DNA of 64,000 nt from Bradyrhizobium sp. SRS-191 (GTDB lineage: Bacteria > Pseudomonadota > Alphaproteobacteria > Rhizobiales > Xanthobacteraceae), in NCBI RefSeq assembly GCF_024586915.1, contig NZ_JANBVS010000009.1:124001-188000 (forward strand). Reading direction: 5' to 3'. Position 1 is the first letter of the stretch. Each line of letters begins with the position of its first letter. This document shows, piece after piece, positions 54,898-63,034 of the stretch. The position numbers were made by a program, and so were the translations under genes. Under the pieces are notes generated by a model. It worked only from the letters and a program-made list of their open reading frames with translations, had not been told where the DNA came from and did no database searches.

Positions 54898-56238
54898 TCA
54901 ACTCGCGATGCGTGCGTCGGCCACCGCCCGCTCGAACAGCTTCCTCAACGCGTCGGCGATGCCCTGGGTCGGTGACACCTCGAAATAGAAGCCGTCGGAG
55001 GCACAGGCCTGCATGTTCTGCGCGATCTCGCTGTTCGGCGACGGTCCGAACGGTCCCTTGTTGAAGGGATCGATCCAGCTCATGTACCAGCTGTTGGTCG
55101 GCAGCTGCAGATAGGTGGTGTAGAGCACCGCGATCTTGATGCCGCGGTTCTTCAGCGCGGTGCACAGCGCCGGATTGAGCGGCGACTGGCAACGGTTGCC
55201 GCTCGCCTTGGCCTTCAGGCAGGCGGCATTGCTTTCGTCGGCGACGCCGTCGGAGACGAAGAACAGATATTTCAGCGGCGAGCCCGTGGTGCCGTCGCCG
55301 GGCGTCGAAATCTCGTTGTTGATCGCCGGGAAGACGGTCGAGAACGGCGTGTCCTTGTCGGCCGTATAGGCGTCGTTGTTGCCGTAGACGCCCATCAGGT
55401 CGATATTTCCGGCGGCGCTCTTGGCGCTCGACAGATTGGCCGACAATGCGAACAGAGCGCGCAGGCCGATCGTCTTCGACGCCGCGCCGAAATCGTAGAG
55501 CGCCATGCGGAACTGGTTGGGATAGGTCTGCGTGGCCGCGGCCTTGTCCATCAACTGCTGGGTGGCGCTGCGCAGCACATCGATACGCGTGGTGACGCCG
55601 AGCTTCTTCGCAAGATTATAGTAGTTGTTCGAATCGTTGTAGTCGTGGCATGCGAACGCGCACTTGTCCGAAGTGTTGTTGACCATCTTGGTCACGTCGT
55701 CGGGGGTCGCCGCGACGCCCATGGAGGGCGAGTTGTCGAGCAGCAGGTAGAAATCGATGTATTTCGGCATCGAGGCCTTCGCCGTCGACGAGCCCTGCAG
55801 AGTCATGGTCTTGAAGCCGACGATGCTCATGAACATCGTGGGCACGGTGGCCGTGAACGACACCGTGGCCGTCACCACCGAGCCGGCCTTCTTCACATCG
55901 GGCGTGAGGCTGTTCAGCGTGTAGCCGGTCGTGCCGGACATGTTGCCGTTGAAGATCTTGCGCGCATCGTCGTTGCCGACGGCGATCGCGCCGTCGCCGC
56001 TCATCGATCCTGCCGCGATGAAGGCCGGCGATGTCCGCGACACCGCGCCGACCGAGGCCGCATCCACCGCGGCCTGCAGCTTGGCGCGCATCTGGTTGTT
56101 GCGGCTGTAGTCGACGCCGCAGCCGACGGCGGTGATCACGGGAACGCAGACGATGGCGAACGTCACCGCGACATTGCCGCTGACATCGCGACGCAAACGA
56201 GCGAGCAGGCTGGCGAGGAGGCTGGAGAGAATTCGCAT
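54898..56238 (-). CDS. TadG-like protein with von Willebrand A domain
   Basis: A 446-residue protein of the Tad (tight adherence) secretion and pilus family. Residues 15-45 contain the TadE/TadG-type N-terminal hydrophobic helix with the leader region DVSGNVAVTFAIVCVPVITAVG. A VWA domain with the MIDAS motif LLLDNSPSMG begins at about residue 165, and a second signature is LFFVSDGVADES. Several Cys residues (CAFACHD, NRCQSP, CTALK) suggest disulfides in the periplasm. No other tad genes are nearby, so this may be an orphan. Length is usual for this class of isolated TadG paralogues in Rhizobiales. Confidence 0.85.
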   Translation of the reverse strand: MRILSSLLASLLARLRRDVSGNVAVTFAIVCVPVITAVGCGVDYSRNNQMRAKLQAAVDAASVGAVSRTSPAFIAAGSMSGDGAIAVGNDDARKIFNGNMSGTTGYTLNSLTPDVKKAGSVVTATVSFTATVPTMFMSIVGFKTMTLQGSSTAKASMPKYIDFYLLLDNSPSMGVAATPDDVTKMVNNTSDKCAFACHDYNDSNNYYNLAKKLGVTTRIDVLRSATQQLMDKAAATQTYPNQFRMALYDFGAASKTIGLRALFALSANLSSAKSAAGNIDLMGVYGNNDAYTADKDTPFSTVFPAINNEISTPGDGTTGSPLKYLFFVSDGVADESNAACLKAKASGNRCQSPLNPALCTALKNRGIKIAVLYTTYLQLPTNSWYMSWIDPFNKGPFGPSPNSEIAQNMQACASDGFYFEVSPTQGIADALRKLFERAVADARIAS

Positions 56239-56427
56239 GAAAGATGCCTAACGAACCATGAGGGAGTCACGGCGGACACCCGTGAAAATACGCGTCGGCC
56301 CGTTAAGGTCGGCTTATTTCAATCGTGGAAACGACGCTCGAAACGGCCTAGGTTAACAATCCCTCAACAGGCGCGGCCGGCTCTTCGAATTGAATGAGCG
56401 CGGCGCGCGCCGAAGACCGACCGGATC

Positions 56428-56838
56428 ATGCCTGACTTGAAACTCACCCTCGTCGTCGCCTGCGCCCTCGTCGACACCGACAACCGCGTGCTGCTGGCGC
56501 AGCGGCCGCCCGGCAAGACGCTCGCCGGCCTGTGGGAATTTCCCGGCGGCAAGCTCGAGCCCGGGGAGCGCCCGGAGGCGAGCCTGATCCGCGAGCTCGA
56601 CGAGGAGCTCGGCATCACCGTGCGCGAGGCCTGCCTTGCGCCACTGACCTTTGCGAGCCACGCCTATGAGACGTTTCATCTGCTGATGCCACTGTACATC
56701 TGCCGGCGCTGGGAAGGCATGGTCACTGCGCGGGAAGGACAGCAATTGGCCTGGGTGCGGCCGAACAAGCTGCGCGACTATCCGATGCCGCCGGCCGACA
56801 TCCCGCTGTTGCCGCATCTGATTGATTTGTTGATGTAG
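56428..56838 (+). CDS. Nudix hydrolase, MutT-type (8-oxo-dGTP or similar)
   Basis: A 136-residue Nudix pyrophosphohydrolase. The Nudix box is complete: GGKLEPGERPEASLIREL followed by DEELGI. It starts MPDLKLTLVVACALVDTDN and continues LAQRPPGKTLAGLWEFPGGK, the usual MutT N terminus. The likely role is hydrolysing oxidised (deoxy)nucleoside triphosphates to keep them out of DNA. The upstream spacer (56239-56427) has no other gene. It is followed by an inverted repeat at 56861-56941 and the convergent methyltransferase. Confidence 0.88.
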   Translation: MPDLKLTLVVACALVDTDNRVLLAQRPPGKTLAGLWEFPGGKLEPGERPEASLIRELDEELGITVREACLAPLTFASHAYETFHLLMPLYICRRWEGMVTAREGQQLAWVRPNKLRDYPMPPADIPLLPHLIDLLM

Positions 56839-56860
56839 CCCGAGTGGTGCCACAGATTCA

Positions 56861-56941
56861 GTCGTCATGCGCGGGCTTGACCCGCGCATCCATCACCTTG
56901 CGAAGAGAATGGATCGCCGGGTCAAGCCCGGCGATGACGAC
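56861..56941. repeat. Inverted repeat, second family
   Basis: GTCGTCATGCGCGGGCTTGA-type arm (56861-56893) and its inverted counterpart ending GGCGATGACGAC (56909-56941), each containing a small hairpin. Close to the 40632-40718 element in design. Confidence 0.8.
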
Positions 56942-56946
56942 CGTGG

Positions 56947-57804
56947 TTATTCGCGGTCACCGGTCCCCTGACTCCGCTTCACCGCCGCCTCCAAACTCGC
57001 CGTCGCCGAGCCCGGCTTCAGCGGCTTCTGCTGGCTGTCATGCGGCGCCCAGCCGGAGATCCAGATGATGTCGAAGGTGGCGCGGATGCGGCCGTCGGGG
57101 TCGGCGAAACGCTCGGCGTAGATCTCCGCCATGCGCAGCAGGGTGGCGCGGCGCAGCGGCGTGCGGCGGCGCTCGACCAGGCTGTTGGCCGCGCCCATGC
57201 GGCGGAGGTCCTGCATCAGGCCGAAGGCGCTGGCATAGCGGACCACGACGCGGTCGACATCCGTCACCGGAAGCGCGAAGCCGGCCCGCTGCAGCAGGCC
57301 GCCGATGTCGCGCAGATCGGCGAACGGAGCGACGCGCGGCGAGACGCCGCCCTCGCATTCGGCTTCGGCCGCCGCGAAACTCTGCCGGAGCTCGGTCAGC
57401 GTATCGCCGCCAATCATCGCCGCGAGCAACAGACCGTCCGGCCGCAGGGCACGGCGGATCTGCACCAGCAGGCCGGGGAGATCGTTGACGAACTGGAACG
57501 CCAGCGCCGACAGCGCCAGATCGAGCGACTGCGGCGCCAGCGGCAAACGCTCGTCAGCGGTGTCGGGCGCGGCGAGATGCGCGAGCCGAGAGATCCGCCC
57601 GGCAAGATAGGGCTTCAGCCCTGCACCGGGGGTCCAGACGTCGGCTGCATCCGTGAAGGCGCGGTTCACCGCGGCAAGACGATCGCCGAGATCCTCGGCC
57701 ACACGCTCGAGCAGGAAAGTCTCGGGCGCGTTCGCAGCCCGCTGCTGCCTGAGCGCAAGCAGGCGTCGATCGAACAGGACGGGAGCGGTGGCGGGCGAGG
57801 TCAT
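56947..57804 (-). CDS. SAM-dependent methyltransferase (BioC/NDUFAF5-like)
   Basis: A 285-residue class I methyltransferase. It begins MTSPATAPVLFDRRLLALRQ; LFDRRLL plus ERVAEDLGDRLAAVNR resembles the BioC/NDUFAF5 group. The domain is mid-length with LPLAPQSLDLALSALAFQFVNDLPG (motif post I/II) and RPDGLLLAAMIGGDTLTELRQ. The first glycine-rich motif is degenerate (TPGAGLKPYLAG), so SAM binding may be unusual. In mitochondria NDUFAF5 hydroxylates a complex I subunit; a similar role in bacteria is inference. ATG 57804 chosen; an upstream extension is unlikely. It is divergent from comF by 79 bp. Confidence 0.8.
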   Translation of the reverse strand: MTSPATAPVLFDRRLLALRQQRAANAPETFLLERVAEDLGDRLAAVNRAFTDAADVWTPGAGLKPYLAGRISRLAHLAAPDTADERLPLAPQSLDLALSALAFQFVNDLPGLLVQIRRALRPDGLLLAAMIGGDTLTELRQSFAAAEAECEGGVSPRVAPFADLRDIGGLLQRAGFALPVTDVDRVVVRYASAFGLMQDLRRMGAANSLVERRRTPLRRATLLRMAEIYAERFADPDGRIRATFDIIWISGWAPHDSQQKPLKPGSATASLEAAVKRSQGTGDRE

Positions 57805-57883
57805 GGCGGGCTGGTTACGCCGATCCTTCGGGACGGGCAATGCACCGCTTGAGCCAGGATGGTTGCGGCGCTAGCCTCAACAG

Positions 57884-58687
57884 ATGGGTGTGACCTTTGC
57901 TCCAATCAGCGCTGGACGAATCCGCGCAGCCGCCGGCGCGCTGCAGGGCGGGCTCGCCCATGTCGCCAAGCTGGCGCTCGACATCGCCTTGCCGACCCTG
58001 TGCATCTCCTGCCGCGAGCCGGTCGACGGCGAGGGCGTCTGTGCCGCCTGCTGGGGCAAGCTGTCGTTCATCGAGCGGCCCTATTGCCCGAAGCTCGGCA
58101 TCCCCTTCGTCTACGATCCCGGTCCGGAGCTGTTGTCGATGGAGGCGATCGCGGCGCCGCCGGCCTATGCCCGCGCCCGCGCGGCGGTGCGCTATGACGA
58201 GGTCGCACGCACCCTGGTGCATCAGCTGAAATATCAGGACCGCACCGATCTGGCGCCGATCATGGGACGCTGGATGGCCCGCGCCGGCCGTGAGCTGCTG
58301 GCCGAAGCCGACCTCGTGGTCCCCGTGCCCCTGCATTGGCGGCGGGGCTTTTCCCGCCGCTATAACCAGTCCGGCGCCCTTGCCCGGGTGGTCGCCCGCT
58401 GTAGCCGCGTCCGAATGAGCGGCGATACGCTGCGCCGGGTCCGCGCCACCGAGCAGCAGGTCGGCTTGTCGCGCCCCCAGCGTGCCAGCAATGTGCAGGG
58501 CGCATTCCAGGTATCTTCAGACCGCCTGCACGACGTGCAGGGACGCCGCATCGTCATCGTCGACGACGTCCTGACCACGGGGGCGACCGTGGATGCCTGC
58601 GCCCGCGCGCTGCTGCGCGCCAAGGCGGCGGAGGTCAGCGTGCTAGTCTTCGCCCGGGTTGTCGATGCCCCTCGCGCTCCCATATAA
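57884..58687 (+). CDS. ComF family phosphoribosyltransferase-like protein
   Basis: A 267-residue ComF/GntX family protein. An N-terminal zinc-ribbon-like region (CISCREPVDGEGVCAACW) is followed by a phosphoribosyltransferase fold with the PRPP motif VIVDDVLTTGATVDACAR. Other conserved stretches are LVVPVPLHWRRGFSRRYNQS and RPQRASNVQGAF. ComF takes part in natural DNA uptake or recombination in some bacteria, but the role in rhizobia is undefined. The stop (TAA 58685-58687) overlaps a perfect TATAAT hexamer for the next gene. First gene of a plus-strand cluster with grxC, a C-N hydrolase and DUF1178. Confidence 0.88.
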   Translation: MGVTFAPISAGRIRAAAGALQGGLAHVAKLALDIALPTLCISCREPVDGEGVCAACWGKLSFIERPYCPKLGIPFVYDPGPELLSMEAIAAPPAYARARAAVRYDEVARTLVHQLKYQDRTDLAPIMGRWMARAGRELLAEADLVVPVPLHWRRGFSRRYNQSGALARVVARCSRVRMSGDTLRRVRATEQQVGLSRPQRASNVQGAFQVSSDRLHDVQGRRIVIVDDVLTTGATVDACARALLRAKAAEVSVLVFARVVDAPRAPI

Positions 58688-58688
58688 T
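58659..58688 (+). promoter_or_regulatory. Internal promoter for grxC
   Basis: TTGTCG at 58659-58664 and a perfect TATAAT at 58683-58688 are separated by 18 bp, inside the last codons and stop of comF. The predicted start is about 58695, 20-odd bases before the grxC ATG. Confidence 0.6.
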
Positions 58689-58717
58689 CTGACACTTCCG
58701 TAACAGCTGAGCGCGAC

Positions 58718-58993
58718 ATGACCGCTGCGATCGAAATCTATACCCGTCCGGGGTGCGGCTACTGCACGGCCGCCAAATCGCTCCTGACCCGCAAGAACGC
58801 TGCTTTCACCGAGCACGATGCGGGCAAGGATCCGAACGTCCGGCAGCAGATGTATGACCGCGTCGGCCCGGGCTCGACCTTCCCGCAGATCTTCATCGGC
58901 ACCACCCATGTCGGCGGCTGCGACGATCTCTATGCACTCGATCGCGAGGGCAGGCTCGACGCCATGCTGGCCGGAGACAAGGCGACATCATGA
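58718..58993 (+). CDS. grxC: Glutaredoxin 3
   Basis: A 91-residue dithiol glutaredoxin with active site CGYC (YTRPGCGYCTAAKSLL region) and the GSH-binding marks TFPQIFIGTTHVGGCDDLY. It reduces disulfides and glutathionylated proteins with glutathione. Start MTAAIEIYTRPG; the stop overlaps the next ATG by four bases (ATGA at 58990), hence translational coupling with the C-N hydrolase. Has its own promoter candidate within comF. Confidence 0.95.
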   Translation: MTAAIEIYTRPGCGYCTAAKSLLTRKNAAFTEHDAGKDPNVRQQMYDRVGPGSTFPQIFIGTTHVGGCDDLYALDREGRLDAMLAGDKATS

Positions 58994-59868
58994 GCAACGA
59001 CCGCAGCTTTACCGCCGCCATGGTGCAGATGCGCACCGCGCTCCTGCCCGAGCCGAGCCTCGAGCAGGGCACCAGGCTGATCCGGGAAGCGGTCGCGCAA
59101 GGCGCGCAATACGTCCAGACGCCGGAAGTGAGCAACATGATGCAGCTCAACCGGACAGCGCTGTTCGCGCAGCTCAAGAGCGAGGAGGACGATCCCTCGC
59201 TCAAGGCTTATCGGGCGCTCGCCAAGGAGCTGAACATCCATCTGCACATCGGATCGCTGGCGCTGCGCTTCTCGGCCGAGAAGGCGGTGAACCGGTCGTT
59301 CCTGATCGGGCCCGACGGCAACGTGCTGGCGAGCTACGACAAGATCCACATGTTCGACATCGATCTGCCCGGCGGTGAGAGCTATCGCGAATCGGCCAAC
59401 TACCAGCCGGGCGAGACCGCGGTGATCTCCGATCTGCCGTGGGGCCGCCTCGGACTGACGATCTGCTACGACGTCCGTTTCCCGGCACTGTATCGCGCGC
59501 TCGCCGAAAGCGGCGCCTCGTTCATCAGCGTCCCCTCCGCCTTCACCCGCAAGACCGGCGAGGCGCATTGGCACACGCTGCTGCGCGCCCGCGCCATCGA
59601 GACCGGCTGCTTCGTATTCGCCGCCGCGCAATGCGGCCTGCACGAGAACAAGCGCGAGACCTTCGGCCATTCGCTGATCATCGATCCCTGGGGCGAGATC
59701 CTCGCCGAGGGCGGCGTGGAGCCCGGCGTCATCGTCGCGAAGATCGATCCCTCCAGGGTCGAGAGCGTGCGCCAGACCATTCCCTCGCTGCAGCACGGCC
59801 GCCGCTTCGGCATCGCCGATCCCAAGGGCGGTCCGGACTATCTGCACCTCGTAAGAGGCTCGGCATGA
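58990..59868 (+). CDS. Carbon-nitrogen hydrolase (nitrilase superfamily)
   Basis: A 292-residue nitrilase-fold hydrolase of the Nit2/YafV-like branch. The Glu-Lys-Cys triad is visible: the Glu in YVQTPEVSNM, the Lys in YDKIHMFDIDLP, and the Cys in LTICYDVRFPALYR. Such proteins often act as omega-amidases or remove deaminated glutathione, a role in keeping with its place next to glutaredoxin. That function is inference from family and context. Start MSNDRSFTAAMVQMRTAL overlaps grxC; the stop TGA overlaps the DUF1178 start at 59865. Typical length. Confidence 0.9.
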   Translation: MSNDRSFTAAMVQMRTALLPEPSLEQGTRLIREAVAQGAQYVQTPEVSNMMQLNRTALFAQLKSEEDDPSLKAYRALAKELNIHLHIGSLALRFSAEKAVNRSFLIGPDGNVLASYDKIHMFDIDLPGGESYRESANYQPGETAVISDLPWGRLGLTICYDVRFPALYRALAESGASFISVPSAFTRKTGEAHWHTLLRARAIETGCFVFAAAQCGLHENKRETFGHSLIIDPWGEILAEGGVEPGVIVAKIDPSRVESVRQTIPSLQHGRRFGIADPKGGPDYLHLVRGSA

Positions 59869-60353
59869 TCCGCTACGCGCTGCGCTGCGAGCGTGATCAT
59901 ACGTTCGAAAGCTGGTTTCAGAGCTCCTCGGCTTACGACTCGCAGGTGAAGCGCAAGCTGGTGGAGTGCCCGACCTGCGGCTCGACCGGAATCGAGAAAG
60001 CGATCATGGCGCCGCGCATCGTCAGCAAGAAGGGCCGCGAGGTGGCGCCCGTGCCCGCCGCGCCTGCCCCGGTGCCTGCACCCGCGCAGGACGTGATCCC
60101 GCCGGGATCGACGTCGCTGATGATGGCGCAGGAGCGTGAGCTGCGCGCCAAGCTCAAGGAGCTGCGCGACCACATCGTCAAGAACGCCGACGATGTCGGC
60201 GAGCGCTTCCCGACCGAGGCGCGCAAGATGCATTACGGCGAGACCGAGCACCGGCCGATCTATGGCGAGGCCTCGCTCGACGAAGCCCGCGAGCTGATCG
60301 AGGAAGGCATCGAGGTCGCCCCGATCCCGGTGCTGCCGGACGATCGGAATTGA
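59865..60353 (+). CDS. DUF1178 family protein
   Basis: A 162-residue protein of DUF1178, always linked to alphaproteobacterial grx/nitrilase clusters. It begins MIRYALRCERDHTFESWFQS, with Cys-rich region VECPTCGSTGIEKAIMAPRIV suggesting a zinc ribbon (two CxxC-like pairs). A Pro/Ala linker (VPAAPAPVPAPAQ) separates it from the C-terminal helical part with ELRDHIVKNADDVGERFPTEARKMHYGE and HRPIYGEASLDEARELIEEG. Function unknown. ATG 59865 overlaps the previous stop by four bases, fixing the start. Confidence 0.9.
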   Translation: MIRYALRCERDHTFESWFQSSSAYDSQVKRKLVECPTCGSTGIEKAIMAPRIVSKKGREVAPVPAAPAPVPAPAQDVIPPGSTSLMMAQERELRAKLKELRDHIVKNADDVGERFPTEARKMHYGETEHRPIYGEASLDEARELIEEGIEVAPIPVLPDDRN

Positions 60354-60415
60354 GAGGCTGAGGGCGTCATCGGCGACAGCCTGCCAGTGATGCGCGCGCG
60401 ATCTCGCCAAACTCT

Positions 60416-60493
60416 CCGTCATTGCGAGCGCAGCGAAGCAATCCAGAGTCCCGCCCACAGCCCTGGATTGCTTCGCTGCGCTCGCAATGACGG
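60416..60493. repeat. Near-perfect inverted repeat (ATTGCGAGCG family)
   Basis: CCGTCATTGCGAGCGCAGCG-type arm at 60417-60449 is the mirror of 60461-60493 (CGCTGCGCTCGCAATGACGG end). Same family as 48600-48711. Lies between DUF1178 and the EamA gene. Confidence 0.9.
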
Positions 60494-60539
60494 TGGAAAT
60501 AGATCGACCTGAACTGCGACCTTCCTCCGGGAGATGACG

Positions 60540-60977
60540 ATGTCCCCCCTCTCTTCCTCCTGGCAGCTGTGGGCGTTGTTGTCGGCGCTGTTCGCCGCAC
60601 TCACCGCGATCTTCGCCAAGGTCGGCGTCGAAGGCCTGAACTCCGACCTGGCCACCTTGATCCGCACCGCAATCGTGCTGGTGACCCTGGCGCTGATCCT
60701 GTTCGCGACCGGTCAGCTCACAAGCCCTGGCCCGATCTCGACGAAGAGCTGGATCTTCCTGACGCTCTCGGCGCTCGGCACCGGCGCGTCCTGGCTGTGC
60801 TATTTCCGCGCCCTGAAGCTTGGGCCGGCGACACTGGTCGCACCGATCGACAAGCTCAGCGTCGTCCTCGTCGCGCTGTTCGGCGTGGTGTTCCTCGGCG
60901 AGCGGCCCAGCCTGCAGGGCTGGATCGGCATCGCGCTGATCGCCTGCGGCGCCGTGCTGATCGCGATCAAGGGCTGA
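60540..60977 (+). CDS. Single-domain EamA (half-size) membrane protein
   Basis: A 145-residue protein with about five transmembrane helices, half of a normal ten-helix EamA/DMT transporter. It starts MSPLSSSWQLWALLSALFAALTAI and contains FAKVGVEGLNSDLATLIRT, TGASWLCYFRALKLGPATLVAPIDKLSV and the end GWIGIALIACGAVLIAIKG. Such half-size forms are thought to work as dimers. I chose the ATG at 60540 because GGGAG (60529-60533) lies six bases before it; ATG 60534 is directly adjacent to it. The stop is followed, without any gap, by the stop of the convergent full-length EamA gene. Confidence 0.85.
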   Translation: MSPLSSSWQLWALLSALFAALTAIFAKVGVEGLNSDLATLIRTAIVLVTLALILFATGQLTSPGPISTKSWIFLTLSALGTGASWLCYFRALKLGPATLVAPIDKLSVVLVALFGVVFLGERPSLQGWIGIALIACGAVLIAIKG

Positions 60978-61877
60978 CTATACCGCAATCAGCAGCGCCA
61001 CACCGGCGACGATCAGCGCGATGCCGCAGATCTCGCGCAGCGCGATCGGCTGCTTGAACGAGTAGTACGACACGCCCTGCGCGAACAGCACCTCGATCAG
61101 CGCCAGCGTACGGACATTGGCGGCTGCGGTCAGCGCAAACGCCAGGAACCAGAACTGCGAGGCGAAGGCGCCGACGAAGCCGGCCATCATCGACGGCCGC
61201 CACAGCGACAGGATGTCCCTGAGAATGTCCGGCGCGCGCGCCAGCAGATAAATGGTGAGGATCGCCGTCTGCACGAACAGGCCCCAGACCAGCGTGTAGG
61301 ACGCCGCCGTGACGAAGGAGACGCCCTCGACGGTGATGATGGCGCCGCGGAAGCCCACGGCCGACAGCGCGAACGCGGCGGCGGCGACGAGGCCCGTCAC
61401 GGTCGGCTTCAACTCCGCGAAGCTCTTCTCGCCGCCGGGCCGGAGCGCGGTGATGACGACGCCGATGGTGGCGATCAGGATCGCGATCAGCTTCGGCAGC
61501 GAGAGCGGATCGCCGAGAAAAATGAAGCCGAAGATCGCGGTCTGGATCGCCTCGGTCTTCAGATAGGCCGTGGTGACGACGAAGGAGCGATCGGTCATCG
61601 CCAGCAGCATCAAGCCGGTGGCGATGATCTGGCTGAGCGCGCCGAGCAGCAGCCAGGGCCAGAACGAAGCCGGTGGCCATGGCAGATGATCCCCCGTGGC
61701 CAGCAGCACCACCGTCAGGAACACCAGCGAGAACGGAAACCCGAACAGGAAGCGGATATTGGTCGCGCCCCACGTGCCGAGCTTGGCCGTCAACGACCGC
61801 TGCATCGCATTCCGCGCGACTTGGCCGGCGGCGGCGACGAGGGTGAAGGGGATCCAGAGCGAGGTGATGGAGAGCAT
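60978..61877 (-). CDS. EamA/DMT family transporter, full length
   Basis: A 299-residue transporter with ten predicted helices, the double-EamA drug/metabolite transporter. From MLSITSLWIPFTLVAAAGQV through IRFLFGFPFSLVFLTVV, LGALSQIIATGLMLLAMTDRSF, AYLKTEAIQTAIFGFIFLGD and the second EamA block ending GIALIVAGVALLIAV. Substrate unknown. ATG 61877 chosen because it starts the first helix; the longer frame adds 20 residues with no support. Convergent with the half-size EamA gene with adjacent stop codons (60975-60977 and 60978-60980). Confidence 0.87.
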   Translation of the reverse strand: MLSITSLWIPFTLVAAAGQVARNAMQRSLTAKLGTWGATNIRFLFGFPFSLVFLTVVLLATGDHLPWPPASFWPWLLLGALSQIIATGLMLLAMTDRSFVVTTAYLKTEAIQTAIFGFIFLGDPLSLPKLIAILIATIGVVITALRPGGEKSFAELKPTVTGLVAAAAFALSAVGFRGAIITVEGVSFVTAASYTLVWGLFVQTAILTIYLLARAPDILRDILSLWRPSMMAGFVGAFASQFWFLAFALTAAANVRTLALIEVLFAQGVSYYSFKQPIALREICGIALIVAGVALLIAV

Positions 61878-62035
61878 TGGGGGCAACTGTGCGAGGGTGA
61901 GGCTGAGCACCGTGGCGAGGGCGGCGCGCGGGGTCAACAGCGCAAGTCGCCGTTCGGCTGCATGTCAGGATTGCAGCTCTCGGCAGAAGAGTCAGAACAT
62001 TGTGCGTTTTGTGGTAAGCTCAAGCCACAAGCACG

Positions 62036-62075
62036 ATGTCGTCCCTGCGAACGCAGGGACCCATAACCACCGGCT
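62036..62075. repeat. CCATAACCAC-family repeat upstream of the GIY-YIG gene
   Basis: The core TCGTCCCTGCGAACGCAGGG plus ACCCATAACCACCGG is the same as the repeat seen at 48445-48484. It lies 41 bp before the GIY-YIG start codon. Confidence 0.85.
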
Positions 62076-62115
62076 TCAATTGGGTTAGGCGATCCATCCA
62101 CGCGATGGTGCGGCA

Positions 62116-62397
62116 ATGTATTACGTCTATATTCTCGCGAGTGGCCGTCACGGTACATTGTATATCGGTGTGACCAACTCGATCCGAGCGCGCCTCGAGC
62201 AGCACCGCAACGGCGAAGGCTCTGATTTCGTCAGAAAGTACGGCGTGTTTCGCCTCGTCTACGTCGAAACCTACACCGTTGCCGAAGAAGCCATCACCCG
62301 CGAGAAGCAGCTCAAACGCTGGAAGCGCGACTGGAAGATCGAGCTGATCGAGCGCGACAATCTCGAATGGCGCGACCTCAGTGACCTGATCTCCTAG
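62116..62397 (+). CDS. GIY-YIG nuclease-domain protein
   Basis: A 93-residue stand-alone GIY-YIG domain protein. YYVYILASGRHGTLYIGVTN gives the two family tyrosines and GVT in place of the full YIG tripeptide variant; ARLEQHRNG carries the conserved Arg, and EEAITREKQLKRWKRDWKIEL contains the catalytic-type Glu and basic residues. It resembles the UPF0213/YhbQ family of small GIY-YIG proteins. The gene is flanked by the CCATAACC repeats: one copy 41 bp upstream, and tandem 242- and 272-bp copies starting three bases after the stop. ATG 62116 gives the normal family N terminus. Confidence 0.88.
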   Translation: MYYVYILASGRHGTLYIGVTNSIRARLEQHRNGEGSDFVRKYGVFRLVYVETYTVAEEAITREKQLKRWKRDWKIELIERDNLEWRDLSDLIS

Positions 62398-62399
62398 GG

Positions 62400-63000
62400 T
62401 GCCCCAAACCACTCCCTGGGGGTATGGGTCCCTGCGTTCGCAGGGACGACACCGAGTGTGGGGCGGCAGACGGGCTGACCTGCGGCGCCGAAGCTCAAGC
62501 AACGACGCCGAGGACGAAGTCGCCGAGAGAAACGCCGCTGTCGTCCCGGGCAAGCCCGGTGACGCGAAGCGGCAGCGGCCGCTGACCCGGGACCCATACC
62601 GCGTGATCTCTCTTGGGCCACGCCGCGCGTTGCAACGGTCGTGCCTCAAACGACTCCCGGGGTTATGGGTCCCTGCGTTCGCAGGGACGACACCGGTTTT
62701 GGAGCGGCATCGGGGCTGAACTGATGCTTGCAGGAGTACGGCGCGAACCGCGGTGGCCCCAGCGGCGAGGCTGGCTACACCACGGACGAAGTCGCCGAGA
62801 GAAACACCGCTGTCGTCCCGGGCAAGCCCGGTGACGCGAAGCGGCAGCGGGCGCTGACCCGGGACCCATACCGCGTGATCTGTCTTGGGGCACGCTGCGC
62901 GTTGCAACGGTCGTGCCTCAAACTCCTCCCGAGGTTATGGGTCCCTGCGTTCGCAGGGACGAGACCGGTGATGGAGCGGCAGACGGGCTGAACCAGGGAA
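62400..63000. repeat. Tandem composite repeat after the GIY-YIG gene, 2.3 copies
   Basis: Copy A 62400-62641 (242 bp), copy B 62642-62913 (272 bp) and a partial copy C from 62914 to about 62992. Each starts TGCC(C/T)CAAA, then the hairpin GGGTCCCTGCG/CGCAGGGACGA, then GTCGCCGAGAGAAAC, TCGTCCCGGGCAAGCCCGG, ACCCGGGACCCATACCGCG and GCGCGTTGCAACGGTCG. Copy B has an extra ~30 bp. No ORF in the repeat has coding character. 62398-63034 holds nothing else. Confidence 0.85.
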
Positions 63001-63034
63001 GCAAAGGATGGGCGCGGCCTTACACCATGCGGCC

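Noticed and set aside
62400..63000. Possible CRISPR array
   Set aside because: Units are 242-272 bp, not short repeats with unique spacers, and no cas gene is in the window.
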